A DNA stretch of 64,000 bases from Desulfopila inferna (GTDB lineage: Bacteria > Desulfobacterota > Desulfobulbia > Desulfobulbales > Desulfocapsaceae). Positions 29,668 through 39,190 of the stretch are shown in pieces. Below the pieces are notes generated by a model. The model had not been told where the DNA came from and made no database searches. It saw only the letters and a list, made by a program, of their open reading frames with translations. The stretch is from the NCBI RefSeq assembly GCF_016919005.1, contig NZ_JAFFQE010000008.1:1-64000 (forward strand). Direction: 5' to 3'. The position numbers were made by a program, and so were the translations under genes. Positions within the stretch are counted from its first letter, which is position 1. The number at the start of each line of letters is the position of its first letter.

Positions 29668-31788
29668 ATGGCACAGCACAATAAAACGGCAAAACCCAAC
29701 AGCCTCATTCATGAGAAGAGCCCTTATCTTCTGCAGCATGCCTACAACCCGGTTAACTGGTATGCCTGGGGTGAAGAACCTTTTGAGACGGCCCGACGTG
29801 AAAACAAGCCGGTTTTCCTTTCCATTGGTTACTCTACATGTCACTGGTGTCATGTCATGGAGAAAGAATCCTTTGAGAATGAAGCTATTGCAGAAATTCT
29901 CAACAGGAACTTTATTTCCATCAAGGTTGACCGCGAAGAACGTCCGGATATCGACCAGATATATATGATTGCAACCCAGGCCATGACCGGAGGAGGCGGA
30001 TGGCCCATGTCCGTCTTCCTCTTTCCCGACAAAAAACCGTTTTATGCAGGCACCTATTTTCCGCCGGAACCGAGATACAACCATCCCGGCTTTGCCGAAC
30101 TGCTCAATTCAATCACTCTCGCCTGGTCCGAAAAGAAAGAAGCCCTGTCCGAGTCCGCCGAAAAAATCACCTCCTATCTGCAGGATTCCTCGACCGTCTC
30201 TTCTGCGGAAAAATTGAAGAAAGAGTGGTCGGATACGGGTTTCAAAGCGTTTCGAGAGAGCTACGATGCCCGTTTCCACGGTTTTGGCACCAATAATAAG
30301 TTTCCACGACCGGCCTGCCTGGAATTTCTCCATGCCTATGCTTACAGGACAGGAAACGAGACCGCCTTCAGCATGGCCGACAAAACTTTGGAGGCCATGG
30401 CCCTGGGCGGAATGTATGACCATGTCGGCGGCGGCTTCCATCGCTACAGTGTCGATCCGCAGTGGCGTATTCCTCACTTTGAAAAAATGCTCTATGACCA
30501 GGCACAGCTGGTGGTTTCTTATCTGCAGATGTATCAGCAGACCGGGGACCCGTTCTTTGCAGATGTTGCCGAGCAAACCATCGAATATGTCCTCCGTGAT
30601 CTGCGCCATCCGGAGGGCGGCCTCTACTCCGCGGAGGATGCGGACAGCGTCAACCCTTATGACACGAGCGAGCAGAGTGAAGGTGCTTTCTATCTCTGGA
30701 AAGAAAGCGAGATCAGGGAAGTTCTCGATGATGCGGACGCTGAAATATTCATACAGTGCTATGGAATAAAGGCAGAGGGCAATGCTCTTGAGGATCCCGC
30801 CGGGGATTTTATCGGCAGGAATATTCTCTATATGGAAAAGCCGTTGCCGGCGCTTGCAGATGATCTCGGTAAGGACCTGGAAGATCTGGAACACTCGCTT
30901 GATCAATCAAAAAAACTGCTTCTTGACAGGAGGAGCAACCGAATCAGACCGCATCTCGACGATAAGATTATCACAGCCTGGAACGGCCTGATGCTCTCGG
31001 CACTTTCCCAGGCGGGCCGTATCTTCAACAACAAAGAATACCTGGATGAGGCGGAGCGGGTTGCCGCCTTCATCCTGGAGAACCTGATAACCGATGGGTA
31101 TCTGCAGCGCCGCTGGCGCGAGGGAGAGGCTCGCTTCGACGGCGTGCTCGAAGATTATGCTTTTTTTATCCAGGGCCTGCTTGATCTTTATCATGCCACG
31201 CATCAAGGCCGTTATCTGCAAACCGCTATCGATCTCTCGGAGAAGCAGCTCGAAATATTTGCCGATCCTCTAGGAGGTTTCTTTAACAGTAGGGAATCCA
31301 CAGATCTTCTTACCAGGATGAAGGAAACCTATGACGGCGCCGAACCCTCCGGGAACTCTGTAGCCGCCATGAATTTTCTTCGACTGGGAAGAATGCTCAA
31401 CAATGGCCAATGGGTGACTCTGGCTGAAGAAACCATCAAATCATTCGGCAAGATTCTCGATACGCACGGCTCGGCAATGCCTCTCATGCTTGCTGCGCTG
31501 GAGTATAGTTTCGATGCACCCGAGCAACTAATAATTGCGGGCACACGGGGTGAGAAAGACACCGAAGACATGCTTCAGCAGGCAAGCCGCTTCTTTCATC
31601 CCCATCTGCAGGTTCTGCTGGCCGACGGCGGAGAAAATCAGGAGATGCTAACCACTTCCCTGGATTTTTTCGACACCGTTGAAAAAATCGACGACAAGGC
31701 CACCGCCTACCTGTGCAGGGATTATACCTGCCGAATGCCGACCAATGATGTCGAAAAACTGGGTCACCTTCTTGAGGAAATGAAATAG
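29668..31788 (+). CDS. YyaL/SSP411-type thioredoxin-fold and glycosidase-fold protein
   Basis: The 706-residue cytoplasmic protein has an N-terminal thioredoxin-like domain with the family-defining CHWC (58-61) in STCHWCHVM and PVFLSIGYS, followed by an alpha/alpha-barrel region (HDK-like [20 protein letters not shown]). Homologues (bacterial YyaL, human SPATA20) are often annotated as thioredoxin-domain proteins of unknown function. It faces ccdA convergently, 121 bp apart, so a functional link through thiol chemistry is possible but not shown. A GGAGCAGGT precedes the ATG. Confidence 0.92.
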   Translation: MAQHNKTAKPNSLIHEKSPYLLQHAYNPVNWYAWGEEPFETARRENKPVFLSIGYSTCHWCHVMEKESFENEAIAEILNRNFISIKVDREERPDIDQIYMIATQAMTGGGGWPMSVFLFPDKKPFYAGTYFPPEPRYNHPGFAELLNSITLAWSEKKEALSESAEKITSYLQDSSTVSSAEKLKKEWSDTGFKAFRESYDARFHGFGTNNKFPRPACLEFLHAYAYRTGNETAFSMADKTLEAMALGGMYDHVGGGFHRYSVDPQWRIPHFEKMLYDQAQLVVSYLQMYQQTGDPFFADVAEQTIEYVLRDLRHPEGGLYSAEDADSVNPYDTSEQSEGAFYLWKESEIREVLDDADAEIFIQCYGIKAEGNALEDPAGDFIGRNILYMEKPLPALADDLGKDLEDLEHSLDQSKKLLLDRRSNRIRPHLDDKIITAWNGLMLSALSQAGRIFNNKEYLDEAERVAAFILENLITDGYLQRRWREGEARFDGVLEDYAFFIQGLLDLYHATHQGRYLQTAIDLSEKQLEIFADPLGGFFNSRESTDLLTRMKETYDGAEPSGNSVAAMNFLRLGRMLNNGQWVTLAEETIKSFGKILDTHGSAMPLMLAALEYSFDAPEQLIIAGTRGEKDTEDMLQQASRFFHPHLQVLLADGGENQEMLTTSLDFFDTVEKIDDKATAYLCRDYTCRMPTNDVEKLGHLLEEMK

Positions 31789-31815
31789 TGCTTTCGCGGG
31801 CAGAACTGAGAATAT

Positions 31816-31834
31816 CGACTATTGATAATAGTCG
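31816..31834 (+). terminator. Hairpin after the YyaL-type gene, possible terminator
   Basis: A perfect 8-bp stem (CGACTATT, loop GAT, AATAGTCG) starts 27 bp after the stop codon. The following TAAAATTG is not a true T-run, so the terminator role is uncertain. Confidence 0.35.
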
Positions 31835-31912
31835 TAAAATTGTCTCGGATTCTCAAATGGTTTTTTTGAAGTCGGAGTTTATGTTTTGTGGGTGTTTATG
31901 GCGACGCCATCA
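31830..31912 (-). repeat. Dispersed palindromic element, copy C (short variant)
   Basis: GAAGTCGGAGTTTATG followed by a degenerate GGGTG-TTTATGG-CGACGCCATC matches the second end variant seen in copies E and G, in reverse orientation. The element end overlaps the stop codon of ccdA. The outer left boundary is approximate. Confidence 0.6.
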
Positions 31913-32665
31913 CTGTTGAAAAAGCAGACCACTGGAGAGCCAATAATAGATTATGTAGGAACCTGCAAATATTGTCAGCACCGCTGATATCTTCTGAACG
32001 TGAGGAAGGAATCTGCGCATGGCGCTTACCACCACGCCCTCTTTGACAAAGGCCATTCCCAGTGTCAAAAGCAAAAGCACCAGTCCCATTCCCAGAATAT
32101 AGCTGAGAAACTGGACAACACCTCCGACAAAATCACCGGCGGTAAGAGAACCCGCCATCACCGCCAGGAAAATAGGCAGTGTACAGCTGAGCGAGGTGGC
32201 ACCGAAAGCAACACCAAAAAGAAAAAAACCTTTGAAGGTCAGTTTCCGGGGATCTCCTATTTTATTTGCCAGATTGAGCATAAAATTAAGAGAAAAATGC
32301 TTACCGAAAAGGATCCAGATACCTAAAATAATCAGGATACAGCCGACGAATATGGCGATCCAGGGCATAATATTGCTTAAAAAAACCCCTCCTGCAGAAA
32401 CCAGGAATCCCACCGCCCCAAAAAGAGCACCAAAACCGGAGGTGACCACCAGTGTAACCCAGACTGCTTTACCAAATCTGAGGAAAATCGAGCGGTTGTG
32501 ATAATTCTTCTCTTCAACGCCGAGATACAGAGAGAGGTAGACTGGAAGCATGGCGAAACCGCAAGGATTCACGGCTGATACCATTCCCGCTCCAAAGGCA
32601 TATCCCAGGGGAAGATACCCTGCCACCTGGCTCAGCCACTGACTCGCCCAAACCTGAATATCCAT
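31910..32665 (-). CDS. ccdA: Cytochrome c biogenesis / thiol-disulfide transporter, CcdA family
   Basis: A 251-residue inner-membrane protein of about six helices, with the conserved redox cysteines Cys35 (AVNPCGFAMLP) and Cys161 (TSLSCTLPIF). CcdA carries electrons from cytoplasmic thioredoxin to periplasmic thiols, which keeps apocytochrome c heme sites reduced. This suits a genome with multiheme and oxidase cytochromes. The gene stands alone, with repeat copies at both flanks. Confidence 0.92.
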   Translation of the reverse strand: MDIQVWASQWLSQVAGYLPLGYAFGAGMVSAVNPCGFAMLPVYLSLYLGVEEKNYHNRSIFLRFGKAVWVTLVVTSGFGALFGAVGFLVSAGGVFLSNIMPWIAIFVGCILIILGIWILFGKHFSLNFMLNLANKIGDPRKLTFKGFFLFGVAFGATSLSCTLPIFLAVMAGSLTAGDFVGGVVQFLSYILGMGLVLLLLTLGMAFVKEGVVVSAMRRFLPHVQKISAVLTIFAGSYIIYYWLSSGLLFQQ

Positions 32666-32720
32666 AAAATGTTAACCTTTCAATATTCTTTTTGATTCAT
32701 TCGGCTGCACCAGATAAAAA

Positions 32721-32798
32721 CCTGCAATGCTGAAGAAAGATCGGGTTTTCCCGAAGTTGGAGTTTATGCCCGTATGGGCGCTTATCGCAACCCCATCA
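32721..32798 (-). repeat. Dispersed palindromic element, copy D (rearranged)
   Basis: A right-end fragment (CCTGCAATGCTGAAGAAAGATCGGG) is joined to the second end variant (GAAGTTGGAGTTTATGCCC, then GTATGGGCGCTTATCG and CCCCATC) in reverse orientation. Its end lies 2 bp from the PilZ gene stop. Confidence 0.65.
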
Positions 32799-32800
32799 CA

Positions 32801-33217
32801 TCATGGTTTATCCAGATCTACATTAAAAGTTACATCAAGTTCGTTGCCGTCTTCATCAATAAACCGCTGAAAAAAATCGTGTTCTCCTATTTGTTCTATA
32901 AAATCCAAGGTTTCCTGATACCTATCTATATGCTCAGCTATTATTCTAAAGCTCTTGTCGTCTATATGAGTGGTCTTGAATCCTAAAAGATTTTTCGTCT
33001 GCCTGATAAGTTGGGCGCTCAGCTCGATTTTTTCGTCATCATCAGTCAATATAACGATATCATACCTGTCTTTGGGAAGAGACATTTCCGGAACAGTTAT
33101 GGCAACACCACCCTGACTGATATCGATAGCTTGCGCCTTTATGTGTGCTTCTCTGCCTCTGGACAGAAGAGCTTCGCCACTGAGGGGAACCCGGAAATGT
33201 ATTCTTTTACAATCCAT
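32801..33217 (-). CDS. PilZ-domain protein (probable c-di-GMP effector)
   Basis: The 138-residue protein starts at ATG 33217 with AAGGATATC just upstream, rather than at the in-frame start 35 codons earlier that would add a non-PilZ tail. It has the PilZ signature: KRIHFRVPLSG near the N-terminus (the Arg site) and DISQGGVAI as the D/NxSxxG loop. PilZ domains bind cyclic di-GMP and affect motility, exopolysaccharide or secretion. No diguanylate cyclase is nearby. Confidence 0.87.
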   Translation of the reverse strand: MDCKRIHFRVPLSGEALLSRGREAHIKAQAIDISQGGVAITVPEMSLPKDRYDIVILTDDDEKIELSAQLIRQTKNLLGFKTTHIDDKSFRIIAEHIDRYQETLDFIEQIGEHDFFQRFIDEDGNELDVTFNVDLDKP

Positions 33218-33346
33218 GATATCCTTATTTTTTTTGATTTTTGTCCTTCCCGTAGGACTGCAAAAAAATGTTCCTGCTATTATCATGTAAGCTGAATAAA
33301 TCCGTAAGCTGCTTACTTTCATTAAAAAAGCACAAGAAAGATCCGT

Positions 33347-33565
33347 CTAAAGAGGAAATTTTAGGCCGATTGCCGGGGTAAACTCTCCCTTGTCTCTGGT
33401 TATGCTGAAATCAAGGTATTCGAGGGTAGTCCAAATCGGGTCGACCCAGAAGTTACTTCTGCCGCTGTTCGCGTTACTTTGTTTGATCTGGTAGCGGAGT
33501 TCACCGATGAGCCAGCCGATACCGTGGTAGCCAGGGAGAATATCACGATTGCCGAAGGGAAGCAA
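33347..33565 (-). pseudogene. Possible 3' remnant of an outer-membrane-type protein
   Basis: A 72-codon frame with no good start or ribosome-binding site. The translation ends in alternating hydrophobic strands (WVDPIWTTLEYLDFSITRD, then FTPAIGLKFPL), like the last strands of a barrel or secreted protein. The preceding 115 bp are non-coding. I read it as a gene remnant, with low certainty. Confidence 0.3.
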
Positions 33566-33681
33566 GAATATACAACGACATAGAATTCAAGAAAAGTAAC
33601 TCAATCAGGGTTGTATTTGGTGGGCAAAAAAAGATCGGGAACCTGATTTATGAGAATCTGTCAGAACAGGCAGCGTTGACA

Positions 33682-34728
33682 TCAATGCAGGCCGGAGGCT
33701 GCTTTCGCTGCTTCAGCTTCATCGGAGCTTTGCTGCCGCATGCCCTCCTGCCATTCCCAGCCGGAATAGGCGACGTAGCCATCCAAAGTTCGTCTTCGTT
33801 CGTCCAGGGCCTGCAGCCTTCTGTCAAATTCATCGGCCTCAACACTCTGCCGCTCAAAAAAGGCAAGATCATTCAGGGACAGCGAAGGTGGTGGTTTATC
33901 GGCAAGAGGGATACGCAGGGAACGCAGGGTACGAAGGTAGAAGGTCAGGCTGTGCCGGAGCGGCAGTAGATTTTCAGCTGTCGCCGGCAAATCGGCGCTT
34001 CCATTGAGAATGAGTGTCAGTGTTTCATCGAGGTCCGCCAGAGCTAGAGGCAGTGAGGCTTTAGGATTGCTGCTTTGCATAAAGCGAAGGACTGGATAGG
34101 CGAGCTGCTGTTGCCCGAGGCGACTGATTTTTTCAGTCAAGGGCTGTAGATTTTCAATAAGTCCGTGCAGTCCCAATCCTTGAAATGAGGGAATGAGTCC
34201 GCCCCTTGCAAAACCCATGGAATGTATGTAAACCGCGAGCTGGCGCTGTTCGACCACCGCGGAAACAACAGGCAGAAGATAGGTAATGACCAGGGTGACC
34301 ATGAAAAAACCGCTAATTGCCAGAACTATGGAAAGGATTTCCCAGAATTCGCTTCCCGCTTTAAAATCACCTATCCCCAGAGTGATAAAAGTGAATCCTA
34401 CGTAATATGCCCGCTGCAGGAAGTTCGCAGTCGCTCCGCTCTGAGATTCGAGTACGGAGAATTTCGAAATCGAGAATATCAGGGTCCAGCCGAGCCAATA
34501 GAAAAATATCCACACAGTAATGGATGCCAGGATGATCAAGCCGCCGCAGAGGGAGAGGGAACCCCGGAGCATGAAGCGCCGGTGCAGTTTGAGACAGATT
34601 TTCCACAGTCCGCTGGTCAATGGAAAAGTGAGCGGCCCGGCGCCGCTTAAAAGCATGGTAGTGGTCATGACATCCCAGAGAACGATAATGACAAGCAAGG
34701 TACCAGCCAGACCGAAAATATAATCCAT
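33682..34728 (-). CDS. Potassium-channel-like membrane protein
   Basis: The 348-residue protein (ATG 34728) has spans at about 5-27, 59-90 and 127-150, and a pore-loop segment FTFITLGIGDF at 112-122, where TLGIGD stands at the filter position of TVGYGD. The C-terminal 190 residues are soluble and helical. The Ion_trans_2 fold is likely; selectivity is untested, as the filter has Ile instead of Tyr/Phe. The gene overlaps the stop of the YihY-type gene (TGATG), so it is the second gene of that pair. Confidence 0.82.
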   Translation of the reverse strand: MDYIFGLAGTLLVIIVLWDVMTTTMLLSGAGPLTFPLTSGLWKICLKLHRRFMLRGSLSLCGGLIILASITVWIFFYWLGWTLIFSISKFSVLESQSGATANFLQRAYYVGFTFITLGIGDFKAGSEFWEILSIVLAISGFFMVTLVITYLLPVVSAVVEQRQLAVYIHSMGFARGGLIPSFQGLGLHGLIENLQPLTEKISRLGQQQLAYPVLRFMQSSNPKASLPLALADLDETLTLILNGSADLPATAENLLPLRHSLTFYLRTLRSLRIPLADKPPPSLSLNDLAFFERQSVEADEFDRRLQALDERRRTLDGYVAYSGWEWQEGMRQQSSDEAEAAKAASGLH

Positions 34729-35705
34729 CAATTTTTCCGCTTCCCGGTTTTTTTAGTGGGGCTCTTTCCGACGGTATCAGCGACATAAGCCCCTCGCTCC
34801 CCCAAGGGTTTCGAGGGACCGTGAGTAGTATCCGTTTGGGTCTGAAGCTCCATTTCCGCGTTGATCTCTGCTCCCAGCAAAACGGCAAAGGCGGTAATAT
34901 AAAACCACATGAGCAAAATTATGATCGCACCTATGGAGCCGTACATCTCGTTGTAGCTGTCCGAATGTGACACATACAAAGAAAAAAGAATGGAGACGGC
35001 AATCCAGAGTAATGTGGCAATGATCGCCCCCCAGTTAATCCATTTGAACTGCGCCTGGTTTCGATGCGGGGCGTAACGGTACAATAATCCCAACCCCATG
35101 ATCACGAAGAATGCCAGAAGGGGCCAGCGCAGGATACTGGTCAAGGTTCCTGCCATTCCGGATAAGCCGATATACTTCAGCAGTATTGGAAAAACGACAA
35201 TGAATCCGAGAGAGATCAGTACAAAAATGATGGCGCCAAAGGTCAGCAGCAAGGCTAGAACATTGAGAGCTATGAAACCGCGTGATTCTTCTTCACCATA
35301 GACGATATTGAGTCCGGTGATGAAAGCCTTCATGCCCTTGGTTGCACTGCCCAGGCTGAAGAGGATGCCGATCAGGGCTCCAAAACTCACCCCCCCGCCT
35401 GCCCCTTCGGCAACCCGTTCGAGCTGGTTCTGCAGAATCTTCATGCCTTCTTGGGGGAGGATTCCAGAGAGTGTCGAAACCTGTTGCTGCACCTCTCCCG
35501 GATTGGAAACCAAGCCATAAATGGCTACCATTGCTCCTATTGCCGGGAAAATGGCGAGAAGAGCATAAAAGGCCACGCCTGCAGCGACAATGGAGAGGTT
35601 GTCCTTGCCGAGGTCCTCTTTTGTTCTGAGCAGTATGTCCTTCCACCCTTGCCAGGGAATATTGCCCGGACGCCTGGCACCACGCCCCCTGTTTTCTTTA
35701 CTCAT
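34728..35705 (-). CDS. YihY/BrkB-family inner-membrane protein
   Basis: The 325-residue protein has six to seven hydrophobic helices and YihY/BrkB family features: DNLSIVAAGVAFYALLAIFP near the N-terminus and IIILLMWFYITAFAVLLGAE near the end. The C-terminal 40 residues are basic and polar. Members are conserved membrane proteins (once proposed as RNase BN) with unclear roles, possibly in export. It forms an operon with the channel-like gene. Confidence 0.9.
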   Translation of the reverse strand: MSKENRGRGARRPGNIPWQGWKDILLRTKEDLGKDNLSIVAAGVAFYALLAIFPAIGAMVAIYGLVSNPGEVQQQVSTLSGILPQEGMKILQNQLERVAEGAGGGVSFGALIGILFSLGSATKGMKAFITGLNIVYGEEESRGFIALNVLALLLTFGAIIFVLISLGFIVVFPILLKYIGLSGMAGTLTSILRWPLLAFFVIMGLGLLYRYAPHRNQAQFKWINWGAIIATLLWIAVSILFSLYVSHSDSYNEMYGSIGAIIILLMWFYITAFAVLLGAEINAEMELQTQTDTTHGPSKPLGERGAYVADTVGKSPTKKTGKRKN

Positions 35706-35719
35706 CCGTAGTCATCTCA

Positions 35720-35953
35720 TTACCTTTTCAGGACTACCCATAATGCATGAAGAATACCCGGGATATACCCGAATACGGTCAGCACAAGGTTGATCCAGAG
35801 ATGCTTCCCCACTCCTTCCTCTACAAGGACACCCAGCGGCGGCAGGACAATGGCGAGAACGATTTTGCAGATGTATTTGGCATTTTCGTAACCACCATTT
35901 ATCGCAACAGGTGTATTGTTGCCGAGAATCCGGTCTTGTTGTGTTGCACTCAT
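35720..35953 (-). CDS. Pmp3/YqaE-family small membrane protein
   Basis: A 77-residue protein (ATG 35953, MSATQQDR) with two hydrophobic helices. The core AIVLPPLGVLVEEGVG, then NLVLTVFGYIPGILHALWVV is the Pmp3/YqaE (UPF0057) signature. Pmp3 proteins affect membrane potential and salt tolerance. Starts further upstream are in frame but less likely; no strong ribosome-binding site marks any of them. It lies 14 bp from the YihY-type gene start. Confidence 0.9.
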   Translation of the reverse strand: MSATQQDRILGNNTPVAINGGYENAKYICKIVLAIVLPPLGVLVEEGVGKHLWINLVLTVFGYIPGILHALWVVLKR

Positions 35954-36207
35954 AGTGATTTTATTGTTTTTGGTGTTTAATAACTGATGATCTCGCAATT
36001 AATCATCGCAGTAGCCGAGATACTGGACGCCAATTGCCACATCACCTTGATACGGCCTGTCCCTTTATTTTTATTTCAAGCAATATTTATGCCTCAATAA
36101 CCTTACTGAAAAAGTTTTGAAAATCGTTGAACCTACCAACAGCATGACAGATTTTTTCCGGTCAATCATCCAATTCGGCAAGAACAGTCCTGTAATAACG
36201 GAATGGT

Positions 36208-36885
36208 TCAGCTTTCTCTTACGATAAGACGGCGGAGTTCCTCTTCCGGAAGGTCATTATTCACAATTAGCTGAGCACCCAGAAACTGCCGGGTCAGCCA
36301 CACTAGAATATCTTCGGTATGTTTCGCCACTTCAGGGTTTTCCTCCATATATCTGTCGAATACATCTGCTTCCCCCAGAGTTCTCCGTTTCGTTATCCTC
36401 CTCTTGCGTATAATCTGATCAACAGATAGAACAATGGTGTGAAAAGAGGGTATGGTCCGCATCTCCGCCAATGTTGCGGTTAAACCCTGAGGAAGAGGAA
36501 TCAGATCTTTGCGGGGATACCGAAGAGCCCAGTAAATTGCCAGCCCCCGCAGATAGCGGTGGCCGATGATAATAAGTTTTTCACCAGGAGTTTTGAATTT
36601 TCTTAGATCTCTTTGCAACAATACAGTGAGTATCCTGGGAAGCAGGAATCCAAAGAAGGGTAGAAGAACGAGGAAGGCCCGTTCAAGAAATAATACCAGC
36701 GCAGTCTTAGCCCCACTGGTATTTTCCGCCGCTTTGCTGCCGCTGAGGAGATTTTTTCGCTTCTCGGCACAACCTCCTCTCTCCCTGATCAGTCGCTGCG
36801 CGATTTTGGCCAGATGATCCTTGCCGGCAGCGTCTATGCCGACAATCAAGATAATATCGGGAATATCTTCTGGTTTTTTAGACAA
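36208..36885 (-). CDS. P-loop kinase-like protein, thymidylate-kinase fold
   Basis: The 225-residue protein begins with a Walker A variant GIDAAGKD (16-23) after a short beta strand (DIILIV), as in nucleotide-monophosphate kinases. A hydrophobic stretch at 60-85 could be a membrane contact. IIIGHRYLRGLAIYW and FDRYMEEN resemble the DR(Y/F) motif of thymidylate kinases. The substrate is unknown and the protein is not the canonical Tmk. Confidence 0.7.
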   Translation of the reverse strand: MSKKPEDIPDIILIVGIDAAGKDHLAKIAQRLIRERGGCAEKRKNLLSGSKAAENTSGAKTALVLFLERAFLVLLPFFGFLLPRILTVLLQRDLRKFKTPGEKLIIIGHRYLRGLAIYWALRYPRKDLIPLPQGLTATLAEMRTIPSFHTIVLSVDQIIRKRRITKRRTLGEADVFDRYMEENPEVAKHTEDILVWLTRQFLGAQLIVNNDLPEEELRRLIVRES

Positions 36886-36980
36886 GATATAATTTACCCT
36901 CGGTTTGGGATTGTAGAAAGGCCGACATCCTGTGAAGCTTTACGGCCAATTTCCCTTTGCTTTTATACCTTTTTCATATT

Positions 36981-37072
36981 GATGGGCTCGTAAAGCTCGA
37001 TTTACGTCTAATATATCAAGCTTTCTCGAAGCCGGAGTGTGTGCCCTTACGGGTGCTTATCGCGAGTCCATC
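36981..37072 (-). repeat. Dispersed palindromic element, copy E (short form)
   Basis: Ends GATGGGCTCGTAAAGCTCG and CGCGAGTCCATC are inverted repeats. The second end variant CTCGAAGCCGGAGTG, then CCCTTACGGGTGCTTATCG identifies it with copies C, D and G. At 92 bp it is a compact complete copy. Confidence 0.75.
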
Positions 37073-37121
37073 TCGGTGATTACAATTACTTATTACAAGA
37101 TTATCACTAATTACCATATAA

Positions 37122-37282
37122 GATGGACTCGTAAAAAGCCCGATCTACGTCGTTGTAGATCTGAAACGGCGATTTGCCGTACCACATGTACTGCCAAATC
37201 GCCGTTTCAGATACTACGCCTAGTATATCAAGCTTTTTCCAGAGTCCATCCCGGAACTTCGATGACTTTTTACGAGATTATC
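37122..37282 (-). repeat. Dispersed palindromic element, copy F (full length, strongest hairpin)
   Basis: Left end GATGGACTCGTAAAAAGCCC; right end GACTTTTTACGAGATTATC. Inside, an 18-bp perfect inverted repeat (37159-37176 with 37195-37212) leaves an 18-nt loop. The reverse complement aligns with copy A over its full length, so A and F define the complete element of about 155 bp. Confidence 0.85.
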
Positions 37283-37321
37283 ATATAAGGTTTATCAGAT
37301 AATTACCTGAAGAAAAAAATC

Positions 37322-37383
37322 GACCGCGGTCATTTTTTTCTTGACCTGATGCTCGTTGTGGTTAAAATCTCGACTGCGGTCGA
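37322..37383 (+). promoter_or_regulatory. Promoter with two palindromic operators for the TetR-RND operon
   Basis: Two boxes share GACYGCGGTC: GACCGCGGTC (37322-37331) and GACTGCGGTC (37372-37381, within the palindrome TCGACTGCGGTCGA at 37370-37383). Between them lie TTGACC (37341-37346) and TAAAAT (37363-37368), 16 nt apart. The second box sits at the expected transcription start. Such paired palindromes next to tetR genes are typical autoregulatory operators. Confidence 0.65.
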
Positions 37384-37404
37384 CTTTAACGAAGGAATCA
37401 AGAA

Positions 37405-38055
37405 ATGAGCATGTCGCGAGAAGAAAAAAAACAAAAAACCAGAAAGGCAATAATAGCAGCCGCCATTCATCTTTTTGGCAAAAAAGGCTTTGAAAAGACT
37501 TCCATTGCCGAGCTTGCCCGAGAAGCTGGCATAGGCAAAGGAACCATCTATTCCTATTTCCAGACAAAAAACGAAATATTTTATGCCTTCTGTGAAGATC
37601 AGCTGGAATTCATACGCGACGAGCTTGTCGGCAAAACCGACCCGAAAGCTCCCATACTCGAACAGGTCATGACCGTTTTTATGGGTGAGTTCATTCACGT
37701 CACTCAAGACCGGAAATTCGGCTGTTTTTATATGCAGCAGGTCCTTTTTCCTGATGATCTTGATAATGGTAGTTTTAAAAAGCTTGAGGATAAATGGCTC
37801 GAACTGCTTTTCTCCCTCTACGAAATAGCTCAGGAAAGAGGTGAGCTGCGCAAGGATATTGACCTTCTCTATCTCGCCGGTCATTTCTATGCTCTCTATA
37901 TCCTGGTTGTTTCAGCCTGGTATTCAGGAAGAATTACTGAGGAAGAAGTCGCTCCGGCAATGCGGCTGCTTTTTCAACAGGCACTTGAAGGCCTGGCACC
38001 ATCACCAGTCTCAATCCCAGAGCAAAAGGTAAATTACAATGGATCATCAATATAA
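37405..38055 (+). CDS. TetR/AcrR-family transcriptional repressor
   Basis: The 216-residue protein has the TetR helix-turn-helix in residues about 13-58 (AAIHLFGKKGFEKTSIAELA, then IGKGTIYSYFQTKNEIF) and an all-helical ligand domain. A GGAATC lies upstream of ATG 37405; ATG 37411 is an alternative. It overlaps the downstream membrane-fusion gene by 17 nt and probably represses the operon through the two GACYGCGGTC boxes upstream. The inducer is unknown. Confidence 0.93.
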   Translation: MSMSREEKKQKTRKAIIAAAIHLFGKKGFEKTSIAELAREAGIGKGTIYSYFQTKNEIFYAFCEDQLEFIRDELVGKTDPKAPILEQVMTVFMGEFIHVTQDRKFGCFYMQQVLFPDDLDNGSFKKLEDKWLELLFSLYEIAQERGELRKDIDLLYLAGHFYALYILVVSAWYSGRITEEEVAPAMRLLFQQALEGLAPSPVSIPEQKVNYNGSSI

Positions 38056-39190
38056 TCAACCAACCACAGCCAGAGCCAAGTCAGTTTATTTTATCTGGAG
38101 AATTCTGCCCCGGCTCGTCCTCCTTTGCCTTTTCCTTCTGATAATAGCTTTGGGGATGGCTACCACCCGGAAACAGAATTCAATCGCAGCCGACAATGCT
38201 GATGCAGTGAGTAAAGAGCGTCCTCCCGTCAATACAGTTGTCTTTCCCCTGCAGCGCTCGGTAATCAGTGATCGAATCAATCTGCCCGGCAGCATCGAAC
38301 CATGGACCAAGCTGGAACTGATGGCAAAAGTCAGCGGCGCCATCAATGAAGTTCTTGTTCAGGAGGGGGATAAGGTAAAAAAAGGCGATATTATTGCCCG
38401 GATTGAAGATAATGATTACAGGATCGCCCTGCAGCGCGCTCAAGCCGCCTATAAACAGGCGAAGACCGACTTTGAACGCGACCAGAATATTTTTGAGAAG
38501 GGGGTCATTCCTGCCGCCCAGTTGGATGCCAAGGAAACCAAAATGCTCACCGCCAGGGCGGATCTCGACAATGCCAGGCTGCTCCTGTCCCGCACCACGA
38601 TAACGGCTCCTATCGATGGAATAGTGCGCAGGCTTGATGCCAAGATCGGTCTGCTTCTTTCCGTTGCCGACCCCATTGGCCAAATACTGCACATCGACAA
38701 GGTCAAGGGGGTAATAGGCATCCCTGAATCCGATGTCGCAGCGGTGCGCCAGCTCGATGAAATAGCGGTAAGCATTCAAGCCCTTGACAGACTTGGCGTC
38801 CGCGGAAAGAAACATTTCCTTTCACCCTCACCCGATACCACCGCGCGGTTATACAAGATGGAACTCGAAATAGACAACCCTTCCCATAGTATTCTGCCCG
38901 GCATGTTCATTCGTGCCGACATCGTCAAAAGGAGTGTGCAGAATGCCATTACCATCCCCATATACGCCGTTATTTCAAGAAATGATGAACATTTTGTCTA
39001 TGTCGAAAAAGATGGAGTAGCCACCAAAAGACTGGTTGAACTCGGAATCATGGAAAAATGGATGGTTGAGGTAAAGAGCGGTCTGAACCCCGGAGACAGA
39101 TTGATTGTCGAAGGACATAGAAATATCGAAAATGAACAAAGGGTCGAGGTCGTCAAGGTGCTCACCAGTGTGGATAATTATACATTATGA
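38039..39190 (+). CDS. RND efflux periplasmic adaptor (membrane fusion protein)
   Basis: The 383-residue protein has an N-terminal membrane anchor (about 18-42), a biotinyl/lipoyl half (VSGAINEVLVQEGDKVKKGD), a helical hairpin (about 130-175), the second lipoyl half (ITAPIDGIVRR) and beta-barrel domains. Adaptors of this family link the RND pump to an outer-membrane channel. It overlaps tetR by 17 nt and the pump gene by 4 nt. No TolC-type gene follows. Confidence 0.94.
   Translation: MDHQYNQPTTARAKSVYFIWRILPRLVLLCLFLLIIALGMATTRKQNSIAADNADAVSKERPPVNTVVFPLQRSVISDRINLPGSIEPWTKLELMAKVSGAINEVLVQEGDKVKKGDIIARIEDNDYRIALQRAQAAYKQAKTDFERDQNIFEKGVIPAAQLDAKETKMLTARADLDNARLLLSRTTITAPIDGIVRRLDAKIGLLLSVADPIGQILHIDKVKGVIGIPESDVAAVRQLDEIAVSIQALDRLGVRGKKHFLSPSPDTTARLYKMELEIDNPSHSILPGMFIRADIVKRSVQNAITIPIYAVISRNDEHFVYVEKDGVATKRLVELGIMEKWMVEVKSGLNPGDRLIVEGHRNIENEQRVEVVKVLTSVDNYTL

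Larger units (their letters stand above)
36886..37404. other. Intergenic region with two dispersed elements and the tetR control region
   Basis: This 519-base divergent gap holds copy E (36981-37072), copy F (37122-37282) and the promoter-operator region of the efflux operon (37322-37383). No gene is seen. Confidence 0.6.
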
